This document shows positions 1 through 7,604 of a stretch of DNA of 14,632 bases, piece after piece. The stretch's first letter is position 1. Each line of letters opens with the position of its first letter. Position numbers and translations under genes: made by a program. Below the pieces are notes generated by a model. The model searched no databases, was not told the origin of the DNA, and worked only from the letters and a program-made list of their open reading frames with translations. The DNA comes from CAZFCK01 sp964517355 (lineage in GTDB: Bacteria; Desulfobacterota; Desulfovibrionia; Desulfovibrionales; Desulfovibrionaceae), in the NCBI GenBank assembly GCA_964517355.1, contig CAZFCK010000116.1, positions 1 to 14,632 of the forward strand, given 5' to 3'.

Positions 1-11
1 ATCATTTCGCG

Positions 12-37
12 GCAAAGATTTGCAAGCAAATCTTTGC
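12..37. repeat. Perfect 12-bp inverted repeat with 2-nt loop
   Basis: GCAAAGATTTGC at 12-23 and GCAAATCTTTGC at 26-37 are exact reverse complements separated by AA. There is no T-tract on either side, so it is not an obvious intrinsic terminator. It is followed at once by AGAGCCTTT and, 28 bases after the hairpin, by the ATGCTCTAAGG motif. That order (hairpin, AGAGCCTT, ATGCTCTAAGG) is the same as in the right half of the compound repeat at 7711-7800, so this may be a diverged family member continuing from left of the window. Confidence 0.7.
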
Positions 38-63
38 AGAGCCTTTCAACTTTTTAAAAATTT

Positions 64-78
64 CAATGCTCTAAGGCG
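64..78. repeat. Right-end motif of the dispersed repeat family
   Basis: CAATGCTCTAAGGCG here matches 11243-11257 at 14 of 15 bases. Its core ATGCTCTAAGG is identical to 7790-7800, the right end of the full element. Three occurrences in non-coding DNA, each beside other repeat pieces, suggest a real element boundary and not chance. Confidence 0.5.
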
Positions 79-102
79 CGATACGACCGCGGCCACGGGC
101 TG

Positions 103-148
103 AAGTTTTTGAAAAAGGTTCTCCCCCCAGGCCCCCTTTCCAAAACTT
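103..148. repeat. Imperfect C-rich hairpin, terminator-like
   Basis: AAGTTTT (103-109) pairs with AAAACTT (142-148), and AAAGG (114-118) pairs with CCTTT (135-139), enclosing a C-rich loop that includes CCCCCCAGG. Hairpins of this general make-up, with T/A-rich outer arms and a G/C-rich loop, are in my recollection frequent between genes in Desulfovibrio genomes. It could terminate transcription from either side, but its arms are mismatched and function is not shown. Confidence 0.45.
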
Positions 149-266
149 TAAATTTCATAATATCAAATAGATACAATATTATTTCAGGCATTGTTCCAGG
201 CCTGATAATTCCTCCTGTAACGCAGAAAGGGGTGCTTTGCGCAGACACTATGAACGGGAAACGGTA

Positions 267-333
267 TTATGCATCTCCCTGAAACAATAAACATTGTATC
301 AGGGGGAGCCTTATCCAAAGGCGAAAATGCGCT
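267..333. repeat. Compound palindrome, partial copy A1
   Basis: This copy aligns with 7701-7769 of the full element. It contains the second hairpin (CCCTGAAACAAT at 277-288 against ATTGTATCAGGG at 293-304, one mismatch) and the third hairpin (GCCTT at 308-312 against AAGGC at 318-322), then GCGAAAATGCGCTA. It lacks the first hairpin and the right-end motif. The loops differ from the copy at 7665-7798 while the stems are kept, which suggests that structure is conserved. On the minus strand its terminal GCGCTA supplies the TAG stop codon of the GAF-PAS gene. Confidence 0.75.
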
Positions 334-1240
334 ACGGCTGGCGGGTATGCATGAGCAGCACCCCGCGCCATCCGCAGCAACCTTTGTCGCGCACTATGGG
401 GCGCATACGCAGGATGGCTTCGCGCGGGCCGTCTTTGAACACGATCTTGATGTTGATGTCGAAACCTTGCGGGTAATCCAACCAGTCGCGCATTTTTGTT
501 TCCAAGAGTAGACAATCCTCGGGAACGATCAGATCCTGCAATCGCGTAATGCGGACTTCTTCCGGTTGCATCCCAAGGCGCTCCGTCCCTTGATTCATAA
601 AACGGAATGTCCCATCAAGGTTAATCTCAAACAGCAAATGCGGTAAAAAGTCCGCAAGTTCTCGATAGCGCTGTTCGTTTTCACGGAACAACCTGTAGAG
701 TTCAAAGCTTTCCAGTGCGTTGGCGCAGTTTTTCAAGATAATGGAAAGGAGCGAAAGAACGAGGCCGGAGACGGTGCGCTCCGTGCGTCCCAACAGGCCG
801 ACAAACATGCCCCGCGTTCTGGAGCTGGTGGAAAGGGAATGCAGCACCAGGCGTTGCCTGCCGGACCGCGAATGCACATGGATGGGGCTGTTTTCCCGCA
901 ATGCGAGGGAAAACACGCCGTTATCAATGAGATAATCCACTTCCTCGCGCAGTTCCTCCAACCGCTCCTGCGGCAGGCAGAGCGTCAGATTGAAATCCTG
1001 GGTGTTTTCGTCAACAAGATAATAGGACGTTGCCAAGAAGGGAATAAAGCCTTGGATGCGTTGCGTTGTTTCGCGCAATATTTCGTCCGGTTCCTGGAGC
1101 TGATTGATGTTTGTCTGAAAATCTCCAAGAGTGGATGCCATTTCCAGGATATCAAAGGTCAACCTGGCCTGTTGCTCCAAGCTTTTCACGCGCCTTTCAA
1201 GTTCATTGCGCTTCTGGTTTGGATCTTTGGAGCTATGCAT
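332..1240 (-). CDS. GAF-PAS protein without output domain
   Basis: A cytoplasmic sensor-like protein of 302 residues. Residues 5-30 are charged and heptad-like (probable coiled coil). Residues about 45-185 look like a GAF-type domain. Residues about 188-298 are a PAS domain with the usual start (RYRELADFLPHLLFEINLDG) and the expected end motif (WRGVLL). In most PAS proteins this end leads into a linker and a GGDEF, EAL or histidine-kinase module; here the protein stops six residues later. The start overlaps the end of the HDOD gene by 8 bases (1233-1240), implying translational coupling, so the pair probably works together. The stop codon and last residues lie at the edge of a repeat copy (267-333), so the protein may have been shortened by repeat insertion, or it may be a genuine stand-alone sensor partner of the HDOD protein. 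The ligand is unknown. Confidence 0.8.
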   Translation of the reverse strand: MHSSKDPNQKRNELERRVKSLEQQARLTFDILEMASTLGDFQTNINQLQEPDEILRETTQRIQGFIPFLATSYYLVDENTQDFNLTLCLPQERLEELREEVDYLIDNGVFSLALRENSPIHVHSRSGRQRLVLHSLSTSSRTRGMFVGLLGRTERTVSGLVLSLLSIILKNCANALESFELYRLFRENEQRYRELADFLPHLLFEINLDGTFRFMNQGTERLGMQPEEVRITRLQDLIVPEDCLLLETKMRDWLDYPQGFDINIKIVFKDGPREAILRMRPIVRDKGCCGWRGVLLMHTRQP

Positions 1241-2510
1241 CTGTGAAAAACCTTAAAATATCTTCAAGTTGTAATGATAATTGGTTGGCGATCTGAATAA
1301 GGGCCCCAGGCGAAATGTCAAGCGTTTCCCATGCGTCCTTGTCCAGTCTGGGGACATAGCGTTCACCGCTTGTACCGTATTCCAAGGCGTTGACCAAGGT
1401 GTCGGCCACCAGGACAATGGCGGCGTCTTTTCTGTGTTGCGCTTTGCCGTGATTGTGATGATACCTGACGTTGCTCTCCAGGGATAGGGGGAGTTTCCAG
1501 TTTTCCAGCAAGAGGCCGCCGAGGCGGCAATGGCTGAAGCCGAGGTCGCGCACTTCCTGGTCCACCAGCAATCTGCCGGCGCCGCGGGCGCGTTCCATAA
1601 CCTTGCGGGCAATGGAAGGATATTCGGTATAAAAGGCCAGCCGGCCGATATCGTGCAACAACCCGCTGACAAAAAACCTCTCGGTGTTGGGAAGCTTATG
1701 GTATCCCGCCAGGAGTCTGGCGGCGATGCCGCAGCTCACGCTGTGGCGCCAAAATGAATCCATATCCACCAGTTCGGCGGGAATATTGCGAAAGGCAGTC
1801 ACCACGCTGAGCCCTACCGCCAATGAAAGCATCTGATTCCCGCCGATGATGGTTACGGCGCGTGAAACGTTGTCCACCCTTGAGCGCATGCCGTAGAAGC
1901 TGCTGTTGACTATCTTGAGAACCCTTACTGCTAGTTCGGTATCCTTTTCAATGACTTCGGCCGTATCCAATGCGGAACTGCGAGGATCGTTGATGACTTC
2001 CACCAGTTTATGGAAAACCATGGGCAAGGTGCCCATCTCGAGCTCCTTGTCCACAAACGAATCAAGGTCGATGCGCAACTCGGCAGGGCCTGTGGCCCTG
2101 TGTTTCTCCACATCTTCACGCACAGGCGAACTTTCAAGCACCAGGCTTCTGCCTTCCAGCACGGCTGGCGAGATCCCCTGCCTGGTACAACGCGCGGCAG
2201 TGTGCTCTATGCACATTTCCATGAGCCGCGCCACAACGTCTTGCTCCAAATCATTGTGAGCGAAACGGGCGCGCTGGTATCTTCTCGCCGCGGCCAGCAT
2301 TTCCGGGGAAAGGGCTCCCTCTTCCGCATCTTCCTCCGCGACCGTGCCGGGGGCGACAGGCACTTCCATCACGCCCCAAATCTTGAATATGCGCAGATGC
2401 CGCTCTTCCAAGGCGACACCCGCATCCAAAAGCAAACGTCCGTTACGGTCGCGTACTTCCTCAGCCAGAACCATGCCCGGCTTAAGCGCGTTGAGCGGTA
2501 ATAATCCCAT
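1233..2510 (-). CDS. HDOD domain signalling protein
   Basis: The 425-residue protein has an HDOD domain at about 150-350. The diagnostic stretches are VLKIVNSSFYGMRSRVDNVS (about 197-216), AVTIIGGNQM (218-227) and the HD-like motif SGLLHDIGRL (282-291, His286-Asp287). HDOD proteins resemble HD phosphohydrolases but are generally thought to be non-catalytic regulators of signalling or motility. The N-terminal 55 residues resemble the beta-rich leader found before HD-type domains, and residues 56-148 are a variable linker. The start is supported by GGAGG about 10 bases upstream on the minus strand. The gene follows the lipoprotein gene after 50 bases and overlaps the GAF-PAS gene by 8, so it probably belongs to the same transcript. 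Nothing in the sequence identifies its target. Confidence 0.9.
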   Translation of the reverse strand: MGLLPLNALKPGMVLAEEVRDRNGRLLLDAGVALEERHLRIFKIWGVMEVPVAPGTVAEEDAEEGALSPEMLAAARRYQRARFAHNDLEQDVVARLMEMCIEHTAARCTRQGISPAVLEGRSLVLESSPVREDVEKHRATGPAELRIDLDSFVDKELEMGTLPMVFHKLVEVINDPRSSALDTAEVIEKDTELAVRVLKIVNSSFYGMRSRVDNVSRAVTIIGGNQMLSLAVGLSVVTAFRNIPAELVDMDSFWRHSVSCGIAARLLAGYHKLPNTERFFVSGLLHDIGRLAFYTEYPSIARKVMERARGAGRLLVDQEVRDLGFSHCRLGGLLLENWKLPLSLESNVRYHHNHGKAQHRKDAAIVLVADTLVNALEYGTSGERYVPRLDKDAWETLDISPGALIQIANQLSLQLEDILRFFTDA

Positions 2511-2560
2511 TGTACAGACGCCTCCGGAAGGCCTTCACGTCGGTAGACCAGCCATTATCA

Positions 2561-3157
2561 TTATTTCATGCGCCAGCCGCCGCCGGCGTCCTGAATCCAA
2601 TATCCCTGCGGCGCCTTTGCTTGCCATTCTCTGGCAAAGATATCCTGTACCTTGCCCACCTGCCCCGTCTCCACGCCCAAAGCCTTTGCCACTTCCTGGT
2701 AGAGTTGGGAACGCGCCTGGTTGTCCGAGGCCACGAGACGTTTAAGTTGCGCCACCTGCTGGATGCCCAGGCCATCTGTGGTGCGGATGGCCACAAAACC
2801 CTGGTTGTCTATGCCTACGTTTCCCTGCTGGTAATACGGCGCGAGCTGGGCATGATTTTGGGCGATTTGCGACTTCAGGCCGCGAATCGCCGCATTGCTC
2901 ACGGTACTGGCGTCAGCGGCATGGGCTGGGGCGGGCGCCAGCCATGCCAGAAGGGTTTCCAGGCAAGAACTGGAGTCCGGACCCTTTTCCTTTTTCTGTT
3001 CTTCCTGCGTGCCGTACACGTCCTGTACAATATTTTCCGCGGCTTTTTCTACTTCCGCGGCAGGAAAATAAATGTTTACAGTCACACATGCGTAAAGAAG
3101 AAAAAGAGCAAAGCATCCGAAGCCCATGCGTGAAAGCGTGGGAAGATGTCCTTTCAT
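2561..3157 (-). CDS. ydbL: YdbL-family lipoprotein with YnbE-like N-terminus
   Basis: The 198-residue protein belongs to the DUF1318/YdbL family. A lipoprotein signal peptide (residues 1-23) ends in a lipobox, LYAC, with Cys24 as the lipid anchor. The following Val argues for outer-membrane sorting under the E. coli +2 rule. Residues 25-48 (VTVNIYF, then a KAAENI stretch) resemble, from memory, the short E. coli lipoprotein YnbE. Residues 66-80 form a second signal-peptide-like stretch ending in APAHA, and residues 81-198 match mature YdbL in layout (QGNVGIDNQGFVAIR, then a C-terminal GYWIQDAGGGW). This reads as YnbE and YdbL joined in one chain. The gene starts inside the end of ydbH (ATGA overlap at 3154-3157) behind a strong GGAGG. 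In E. coli, YnbE forms an envelope bridge with YdbH and YdbL keeps YnbE from mis-assembling; the same role is inferred here. Confidence 0.8.
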   Translation of the reverse strand: MKGHLPTLSRMGFGCFALFLLYACVTVNIYFPAAEVEKAAENIVQDVYGTQEEQKKEKGPDSSSCLETLLAWLAPAPAHAADASTVSNAAIRGLKSQIAQNHAQLAPYYQQGNVGIDNQGFVAIRTTDGLGIQQVAQLKRLVASDNQARSQLYQEVAKALGVETGQVGKVQDIFAREWQAKAPQGYWIQDAGGGWRMK

Positions 3158-5919
3158 TGCGGTACCTCCTCAACCTCTTGGGCGGAGCTGGAAAGCGCGG
3201 TGTCTCCCGGCCGCAGCACTCGCTCGAGGCGTTTTTGCATATCTGAAAAGCTTATGCGGTTGTCTGGATTTCCATTGACCACATTGATGCCGAATAGTGG
3301 CGGCTTCTTTACTAAATACTCGACTCCTCCTTGATTTATCAACCCCCGTATTCTGAATATATCATTATGCAGGTCACAGGCAAAGCCGATTGATTCATAA
3401 GAGAATGTTTTGAAGAACGAAGCGAACAATCCGACGCCCGCTCCGGTGAGTCCTTGCCCTGTGCCCACGACGGCGATAGCGTTGACGGCTTTCAGGCTTA
3501 TCTCCTGGTCCACGCCGTCTTCGGGCACGGAGCGCACTTCCAGGTGAAACGCCACAGGCTGGTTGTAGGCCAGCGCGAGCCCTTGAAGACCTATATCCAA
3601 CCGGCCCGTGACCGTGCCCAGATCCAGGGCCTGGCTGAAGCGTTCGAGAACCATGCGCCTTATCGAGACATCGGCCATGATCTGCCGTCCCGCGCTGATG
3701 GGGGTGGTTCCCCTGATACTGGAGATGCGCAGTTCTCCTCCGTAAAAAGATCCTTGCAGCGCGCCGGGAACGTTCAATGCCTTTTGGGACAAGGATATTT
3801 CGCCCAGATCGCCCCCCAATCGGCCGTGAAGCGGTACGGCGCCGGTTTTGATTTTGGAAAGGTCCACATCGCGCAACCGGGCCTGGCACGTGAGCATAAA
3901 ATTTTCTGAAAGCGGTTCAAGCACGCGGATGCCGTGTAAGGCGAGCACGCCCCCGAAAAGGGGCGCTTCCAGCGTTCCGTCCAATCCGAGCTGATTCGGC
4001 GCCAGGGACACGGGCATTGCAACATGTTCCAGCGTGCCCAACGGCGTGGAGAGTCGCGCGATGGCGAGGGAGCCACTGTTGCCGGCGTTTTGGGCAGCGC
4101 CCCATTGAATGTTTAACGCTGTCCGCGTGCTTTGCCGGCCGGGTGCTCGCCCCAGATCGTAACTGAAGGGCAGATGCAGGCGCAGTCCCTCGATGCTCAG
4201 GCCTTCGGGGCCTGTGGAAAATCCCGCATCCACCAGGTCCAATTCGCCGCGCAACGCGGCGCGTCCGTTGGTCCCGACCGCCGCGATTTCCATGGAGGCT
4301 CCCCCGCGCATTGTGGCTCCGGCCAGGTGGGGATGGCTTCCGCTCAAGGGTTCTTTGATACATGTCGTGAAGACGTTTTCCAGTTCAAGGCGCGAGACTG
4401 TGGCTTGCAGATCGTATGCAATCGCTTGGCCGAACTTGACGGCGCCCCCCCCTCGCACCAAACCCAAACCCTCCAACGCCACATGCAGGGAGCTTATAGA
4501 GAGCACGCTTTTTTCCGTGAGACCCAGCTTTGCCGCCGCTTGCAGCGCATGTGCGCCGAGATCCAGAAAAACGGTGTCATAGAGAATGCCGCCTTGCGCG
4601 CTGCGCAAAGAGAGTTCTCCCTGAAGCGTGGCGCCTAGAGAGAGTTGCCAGGCGAGATCGGCGGCCACCCCCTCGGCCAGCAGCAGGCCGTCGGGAGAGG
4701 CGCAGGCCAAACGCTTCAGGGCGAGCGCTCCCTGAAGCCGCGGCTCTTGCAACGTGCCTGAAACCGAGAGGGAGCAGTCCGCCTCTCCCGTAGGATTCCA
4801 GCGCATCCACGGCCCGAGCCATACCGTTTGCGCCCAGGCCAGCCATTTCTGAAGATCCAGCCCTTTTCCCTGGAATGCGCCGTCAACGGAACTTTCCCCG
4901 AGCGCCAGACGTCCCTCAAAGCCGCCCAGGCCTGCGGATGATAGTTTTACTTCGCGAAAAATCAAACTGTTCGCCGCATCCAATAAGAGTGCGCCTTCAA
5001 TTTCCAAAGGGGACGCCGCCCCCGGCCCCAACGGGTGAAGCTGGCAATGTTTTATCTGCGCCGCGTCGGCCCCTCCCTCCAGGGCCAGGCCCAATTGCGC
5101 CCCTTGGAAAAAGGAACCGCCGGGAAGGCGCAAGGAACTTTCCAGAGTCCAGGAAAGGGGTTTACCCGTTGCATCGAGCACAGTCTTCAACTGTGCGAGT
5201 CCGCTCAGCGCGCCTGCCTCCTCCCTGGCCCAGAGTATCAACCCACGTGGCTGCAACACCGCTTCCAATTTGCTGCGCCCCTTGCCGTCCTCGGCCGGGG
5301 CAATGGTGCAGGAAACGCCGATGCGGCCTGTGGCGCGGGCATCGGAGAGCACGGCGGGCATGAAGGGTTTGAAAATGTCCCGCAAGGCGCGGGCGTCGCC
5401 CACTTCGCCGGCCAACCCCGCTTGCAGTCCGGCTCCTGGCGAGTAGGCGGCCTGGCCTTGCAGGTGCAGGGCCTCTCCCACGTCCAACCGGACCTGGGAA
5501 AGGGTCCAATGGTCGTTGTCCAGGCGTTTGCTCGCCTGCCCGGCGAGGGTCAGGGGCATTGGGCCCAACAGTTGCCCTTGGTACCGGAAGACAGCGTTTG
5601 TGCTAGTCAGGCTGAAGGCGTCCAAATACAGCGCCCCCTGATGGAGACGGATGAAAGCCTGGGCCTGAAACACTCCTTGGATCCAGGGCAGCTCCAGCCG
5701 CAATTCTTTGATTTTCGCCAATAAACGGGGTGCCCCGCCTTCAGTCCAGAGCACCTCCAGTTCCACATCTCCTTCCAGGGCCTTTTCCCCTCCTAAGAGA
5801 AGCAGCAGCACATCGCCGGCCATGCGCACGCCCGCGCCGTGGGCCGTCTGCGCGGAGAAAAAGCATACGTACGCGAGCAGGGTGATCGCCAAAATGGGTA
5901 TGCAAAGAGAGCGAAGCAT
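3154..5919 (-). CDS. ydbH: YdbH-type AsmA-like envelope protein
   Basis: The 921-residue protein is somewhat longer than E. coli YdbH (about 880). An N-terminal hydrophobic segment (about residues 4-22) ends near AHGAG, so it is either a cleaved signal peptide or an inner-membrane anchor. The body is repetitive beta-strand-rich sequence rich in Leu, Gly and Ala, as expected for AsmA-like bridge proteins. The C-terminal 110 residues carry the best-conserved YdbH block: GTGQGLTGAGVG, then FACDLHNDIFRIRGL, then KKPPLFGINVVNGNP. Family members are thought to form a hydrophobic groove that moves phospholipid between inner and outer membranes. Pairing with a YdbL-family lipoprotein through a 4-base overlap supports the call. 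The start is fixed by an in-frame TAA three codons upstream (5926-5928). There is no good ribosome binding site, and a promoter-like sequence ends only five bases away, so the transcript may be leaderless. Confidence 0.85.
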   Translation of the reverse strand: MLRSLCIPILAITLLAYVCFFSAQTAHGAGVRMAGDVLLLLLGGEKALEGDVELEVLWTEGGAPRLLAKIKELRLELPWIQGVFQAQAFIRLHQGALYLDAFSLTSTNAVFRYQGQLLGPMPLTLAGQASKRLDNDHWTLSQVRLDVGEALHLQGQAAYSPGAGLQAGLAGEVGDARALRDIFKPFMPAVLSDARATGRIGVSCTIAPAEDGKGRSKLEAVLQPRGLILWAREEAGALSGLAQLKTVLDATGKPLSWTLESSLRLPGGSFFQGAQLGLALEGGADAAQIKHCQLHPLGPGAASPLEIEGALLLDAANSLIFREVKLSSAGLGGFEGRLALGESSVDGAFQGKGLDLQKWLAWAQTVWLGPWMRWNPTGEADCSLSVSGTLQEPRLQGALALKRLACASPDGLLLAEGVAADLAWQLSLGATLQGELSLRSAQGGILYDTVFLDLGAHALQAAAKLGLTEKSVLSISSLHVALEGLGLVRGGGAVKFGQAIAYDLQATVSRLELENVFTTCIKEPLSGSHPHLAGATMRGGASMEIAAVGTNGRAALRGELDLVDAGFSTGPEGLSIEGLRLHLPFSYDLGRAPGRQSTRTALNIQWGAAQNAGNSGSLAIARLSTPLGTLEHVAMPVSLAPNQLGLDGTLEAPLFGGVLALHGIRVLEPLSENFMLTCQARLRDVDLSKIKTGAVPLHGRLGGDLGEISLSQKALNVPGALQGSFYGGELRISSIRGTTPISAGRQIMADVSIRRMVLERFSQALDLGTVTGRLDIGLQGLALAYNQPVAFHLEVRSVPEDGVDQEISLKAVNAIAVVGTGQGLTGAGVGLFASFFKTFSYESIGFACDLHNDIFRIRGLINQGGVEYLVKKPPLFGINVVNGNPDNRISFSDMQKRLERVLRPGDTALSSSAQEVEEVPQ

Positions 5920-5924
5920 GATTG

Positions 5925-5953
5925 TTTATACGCTTCAACGTGTTGCGAAGCAA
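5925..5953 (-). promoter_or_regulatory. Candidate promoter of the ydbH operon
   Basis: On the minus strand TTGCTT (5953-5948) is followed by a 17-base spacer and TATAAA (5930-5925). The -10 fits the sigma-70 consensus at five of six bases; the -35 fits at three. Transcription would begin about at the ydbH ATG (5919), which agrees with the lack of a Shine-Dalgarno sequence there. No start site has been mapped. Confidence 0.4.
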
Positions 5954-6013
5954 GGCAAGCGGGTTCGCATGGTGCGCGGTCTCTGTTTCTTCTTTTGTTT
6001 TGCCGCGCTTTCT

Positions 6014-6043
6014 GCTAAGCACAGCATCTATTCCTGTAATAAT
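6014..6043 (+). promoter_or_regulatory. Weak candidate promoter of cvpA
   Basis: An extended -10 like element, TGTAATAAT (6035-6043), lies 30 bases before the cvpA start. No good -35 is present at the right distance (about 6014-6020). It is the only T/A-rich candidate in the cvpA-ydbH divergent interval on this strand. Confidence 0.25.
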
Positions 6044-6073
6044 AAGCTTTGCCGTCACTATACAAGGTTTTTC

Positions 6074-6577
6074 ATGAATTTTCTTGATCTCGTTTTTTGC
6101 GTCATCGCCGCCTATTTTTTGCTTCGAGGCCTTTTCCGCGGGTTCGTGATCGAAATTGCCGGAATAGCCGGCGTGGTGTTGGGATTTTTCGTTGCCAATA
6201 AGTATCACCCGGAATTGATGCCGGTTGTGCAGCGTTTTCTGGATGCCCCAGGGTGGAGCGCCACTGTGGCCTATCTGGCCATTTTTGTCGGATGCATCAT
6301 TGTGGCGACGCTTATGGCGCGCATGCTGGACTCCATGATCCAGCCCATGGCCGGCGCGCTCAATAGATTCGCCGGCGGCATGGTGGGACTAGTGAAGGCG
6401 GTGCTCATTTGCGTTGTCGTCTTCATGGTGCTGTCGCACTATCTCCCCGCGTCTCAACTCGTGACCAAGGCTCGAAGCGCCGCCTTTTTACAACAGACCG
6501 CCGCCAAACTGCGCCCCTTGCTGCCCGACGTTTCGATACCCATGCCTCAGGATCGGCAAGAGCGGCCATCTTCCTGA
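6074..6577 (+). CDS. CvpA family membrane protein
   Basis: The 167-residue protein is of typical CvpA length. Four hydrophobic segments fit transmembrane helices: about 3-20, 25-43, 62-80 and 103-122. The opening MNFLDLVFCVIAAYFLLRGL and the following FRGFVIEIAG match the family's start pattern (NxxD, then RG with Gly-rich helices), and GGMVGLVKAV near 101 is also typical. The family is named for colicin V production in E. coli and is linked in other species to envelope stress tolerance; its molecular activity is not settled. I chose ATG 6074 over the much longer open frame because homology-like sequence begins exactly there and a short AAGG lies 6-7 bases upstream. mazG follows after 71 bases on the same strand, so the two may be co-transcribed. 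Confidence 0.85.
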   Translation: MNFLDLVFCVIAAYFLLRGLFRGFVIEIAGIAGVVLGFFVANKYHPELMPVVQRFLDAPGWSATVAYLAIFVGCIIVATLMARMLDSMIQPMAGALNRFAGGMVGLVKAVLICVVVFMVLSHYLPASQLVTKARSAAFLQQTAAKLRPLLPDVSIPMPQDRQERPSS

Positions 6578-6648
6578 AACCATACCGCGCAACCTGTGCC
6601 GCCGGCGCCTTGGCGAGCGTTGCACCATTCATAGACGAGGAGATGTTC

Positions 6649-7467
6649 ATGAGTGACGGACATACCCGTGTACGCGAAATTATTGACGCGTTGCTCGGCC
6701 CTGAAGGATGTCCTTGGGACAAGAAACAAACAGTTGAAAGCCTGTGCGATTACGTGCTGGAAGAGGCCCATGAACTGGTGGAGGCCATCCGCAGCGGCGA
6801 TGACCGCGAAGCCCTTGAAGAGCTGGGAGACGTGGCCTTTTTGCTGCATTTCATCGGCGCGCTCTATGAAAAACAGGGCGCTTTCAGTATGGACGAAGCC
6901 CTTCTGGCCAATGCCGCGAAAATGATTCGCCGCCATCCCCATGTGTTTGGCGACACGCAGATAGACAATCAGGAACAATTGCTGCGCAATTGGGAGCGCA
7001 TCAAACGCGAAGAAAAAAAAGAGGCGCATAACGAGCAAGGCCTCCTGGACAGTGTGCCCAAGACATTGCCTCCAATGCTGCGCGCCTACCGACTGCATTC
7101 CAAGGCCGCACGGATAGGATTCACCTGGCCCGACGACGACGGCGTGCTGCGGCAAATGGACGCCGAGTGGGAAGAGTTGCAGGATGCCTTGAGGCATGTG
7201 CAAAAAGGCGAAGACGGCGCGCCTGTCATGGATGCCGCTTACACCGCTGCTGAACGGGAATTCGGCGATTATCTTTTTACGCTCATCGAATGGGGGCGCC
7301 GTCAGGGCATCAAAGCCAACGCGGCCCTGCACGGCACCAACCTGCGCTTCATTTCCAGAGTCCGGGCCATGGAGCGCCTTGCCGCCGCGCGCGGCCTGGA
7401 ACTGCCCCAACTCTCTTTGGACGCAATGAACGAATTGTGGGATGAGGTAAAAAAAAGCAAGGAATGA
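6649..7467 (+). CDS. mazG: Nucleoside triphosphate pyrophosphohydrolase MazG
   Basis: The 272-residue protein is close to the two-domain E. coli MazG (263). It hydrolyses (d)NTPs to the monophosphate and pyrophosphate in the cytoplasm, with Mg2+. The first domain has GCPWDKKQT (20-28), EEAHE (38-42) and ELGD (58-61), the acidic metal-binding set, followed by RRHPHVFGD (94-102). The second domain repeats the pattern with EWEELQDAL (173-181), EFGD (204-207) and GTNLRFISR (229-237). All key acidic residues appear intact. ATG 6649 is preferred over ATG 6643 because GAGGAG (6637-6642) is six bases away from it, while it abuts the earlier codon. The gene is followed by stacked hairpins and a terminator. 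Confidence 0.95.
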   Translation: MSDGHTRVREIIDALLGPEGCPWDKKQTVESLCDYVLEEAHELVEAIRSGDDREALEELGDVAFLLHFIGALYEKQGAFSMDEALLANAAKMIRRHPHVFGDTQIDNQEQLLRNWERIKREEKKEAHNEQGLLDSVPKTLPPMLRAYRLHSKAARIGFTWPDDDGVLRQMDAEWEELQDALRHVQKGEDGAPVMDAAYTAAEREFGDYLFTLIEWGRRQGIKANAALHGTNLRFISRVRAMERLAAARGLELPQLSLDAMNELWDEVKKSKE

Positions 7468-7488
7468 CAAAAGATTAAGAAGGCATAG

Positions 7489-7533
7489 TTGGGGCTCCGC
7501 CCCAAACCCCGCCAGGGGGGACCGCCCCCCTGG
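7489..7533. repeat. Two stacked GC-rich hairpins after mazG
   Basis: TTGGGGC (7489-7495) pairs with GCCCCAA (7499-7505) around TCC. CCAGGGGGG (7512-7520) then pairs with CCCCCCTGG (7525-7533) around ACCG. Both stems are perfect. No T-tract follows, so they are not classical terminators by themselves; they may block 3' exonucleases or act together with the terminator 80 bases downstream. They appear only once in the window. Confidence 0.65.
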
Positions 7534-7604
7534 ACCCGCGAGTATCTTGTATCAAGTCGTTACCATGCCGATACGTTTTGCCAACTAAAAAAGTTATTTG
7601 TTAT

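Larger units (their letters stand above)
1..331. other. Gene-free interval with hairpins and repeat ends
   Basis: No credible coding sequence is seen in these 331 bases; the short open frames have no ribosome binding site and no recognisable protein. The stretch holds a perfect hairpin (12-37), a conserved repeat-end motif (64-78), an imperfect C-rich hairpin (103-148), a small hairpin (about 178-208) and a partial copy of the dispersed compound palindrome (267-333). Together they probably form the 3' end region of the minus-strand operon that stops at 332, plus repeat debris from whatever lies left of the window. Confidence 0.7.

Noticed and set aside
5035..5724. 229-codon open frame on plus inside ydbH
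   Set aside because: Lies within the continuous 921-residue YdbH frame; low-complexity, Gly/Gln-rich shadow.
5708..6073. 122-residue N-terminal extension of CvpA
   Set aside because: It runs through the divergent promoter region and into ydbH; CvpA homology-like sequence starts exactly at 6074.
6547..7470. 307-codon open frame on minus opposite mazG
   Set aside because: It is antisense to a complete two-domain MazG; no ribosome binding site or recognisable domain.
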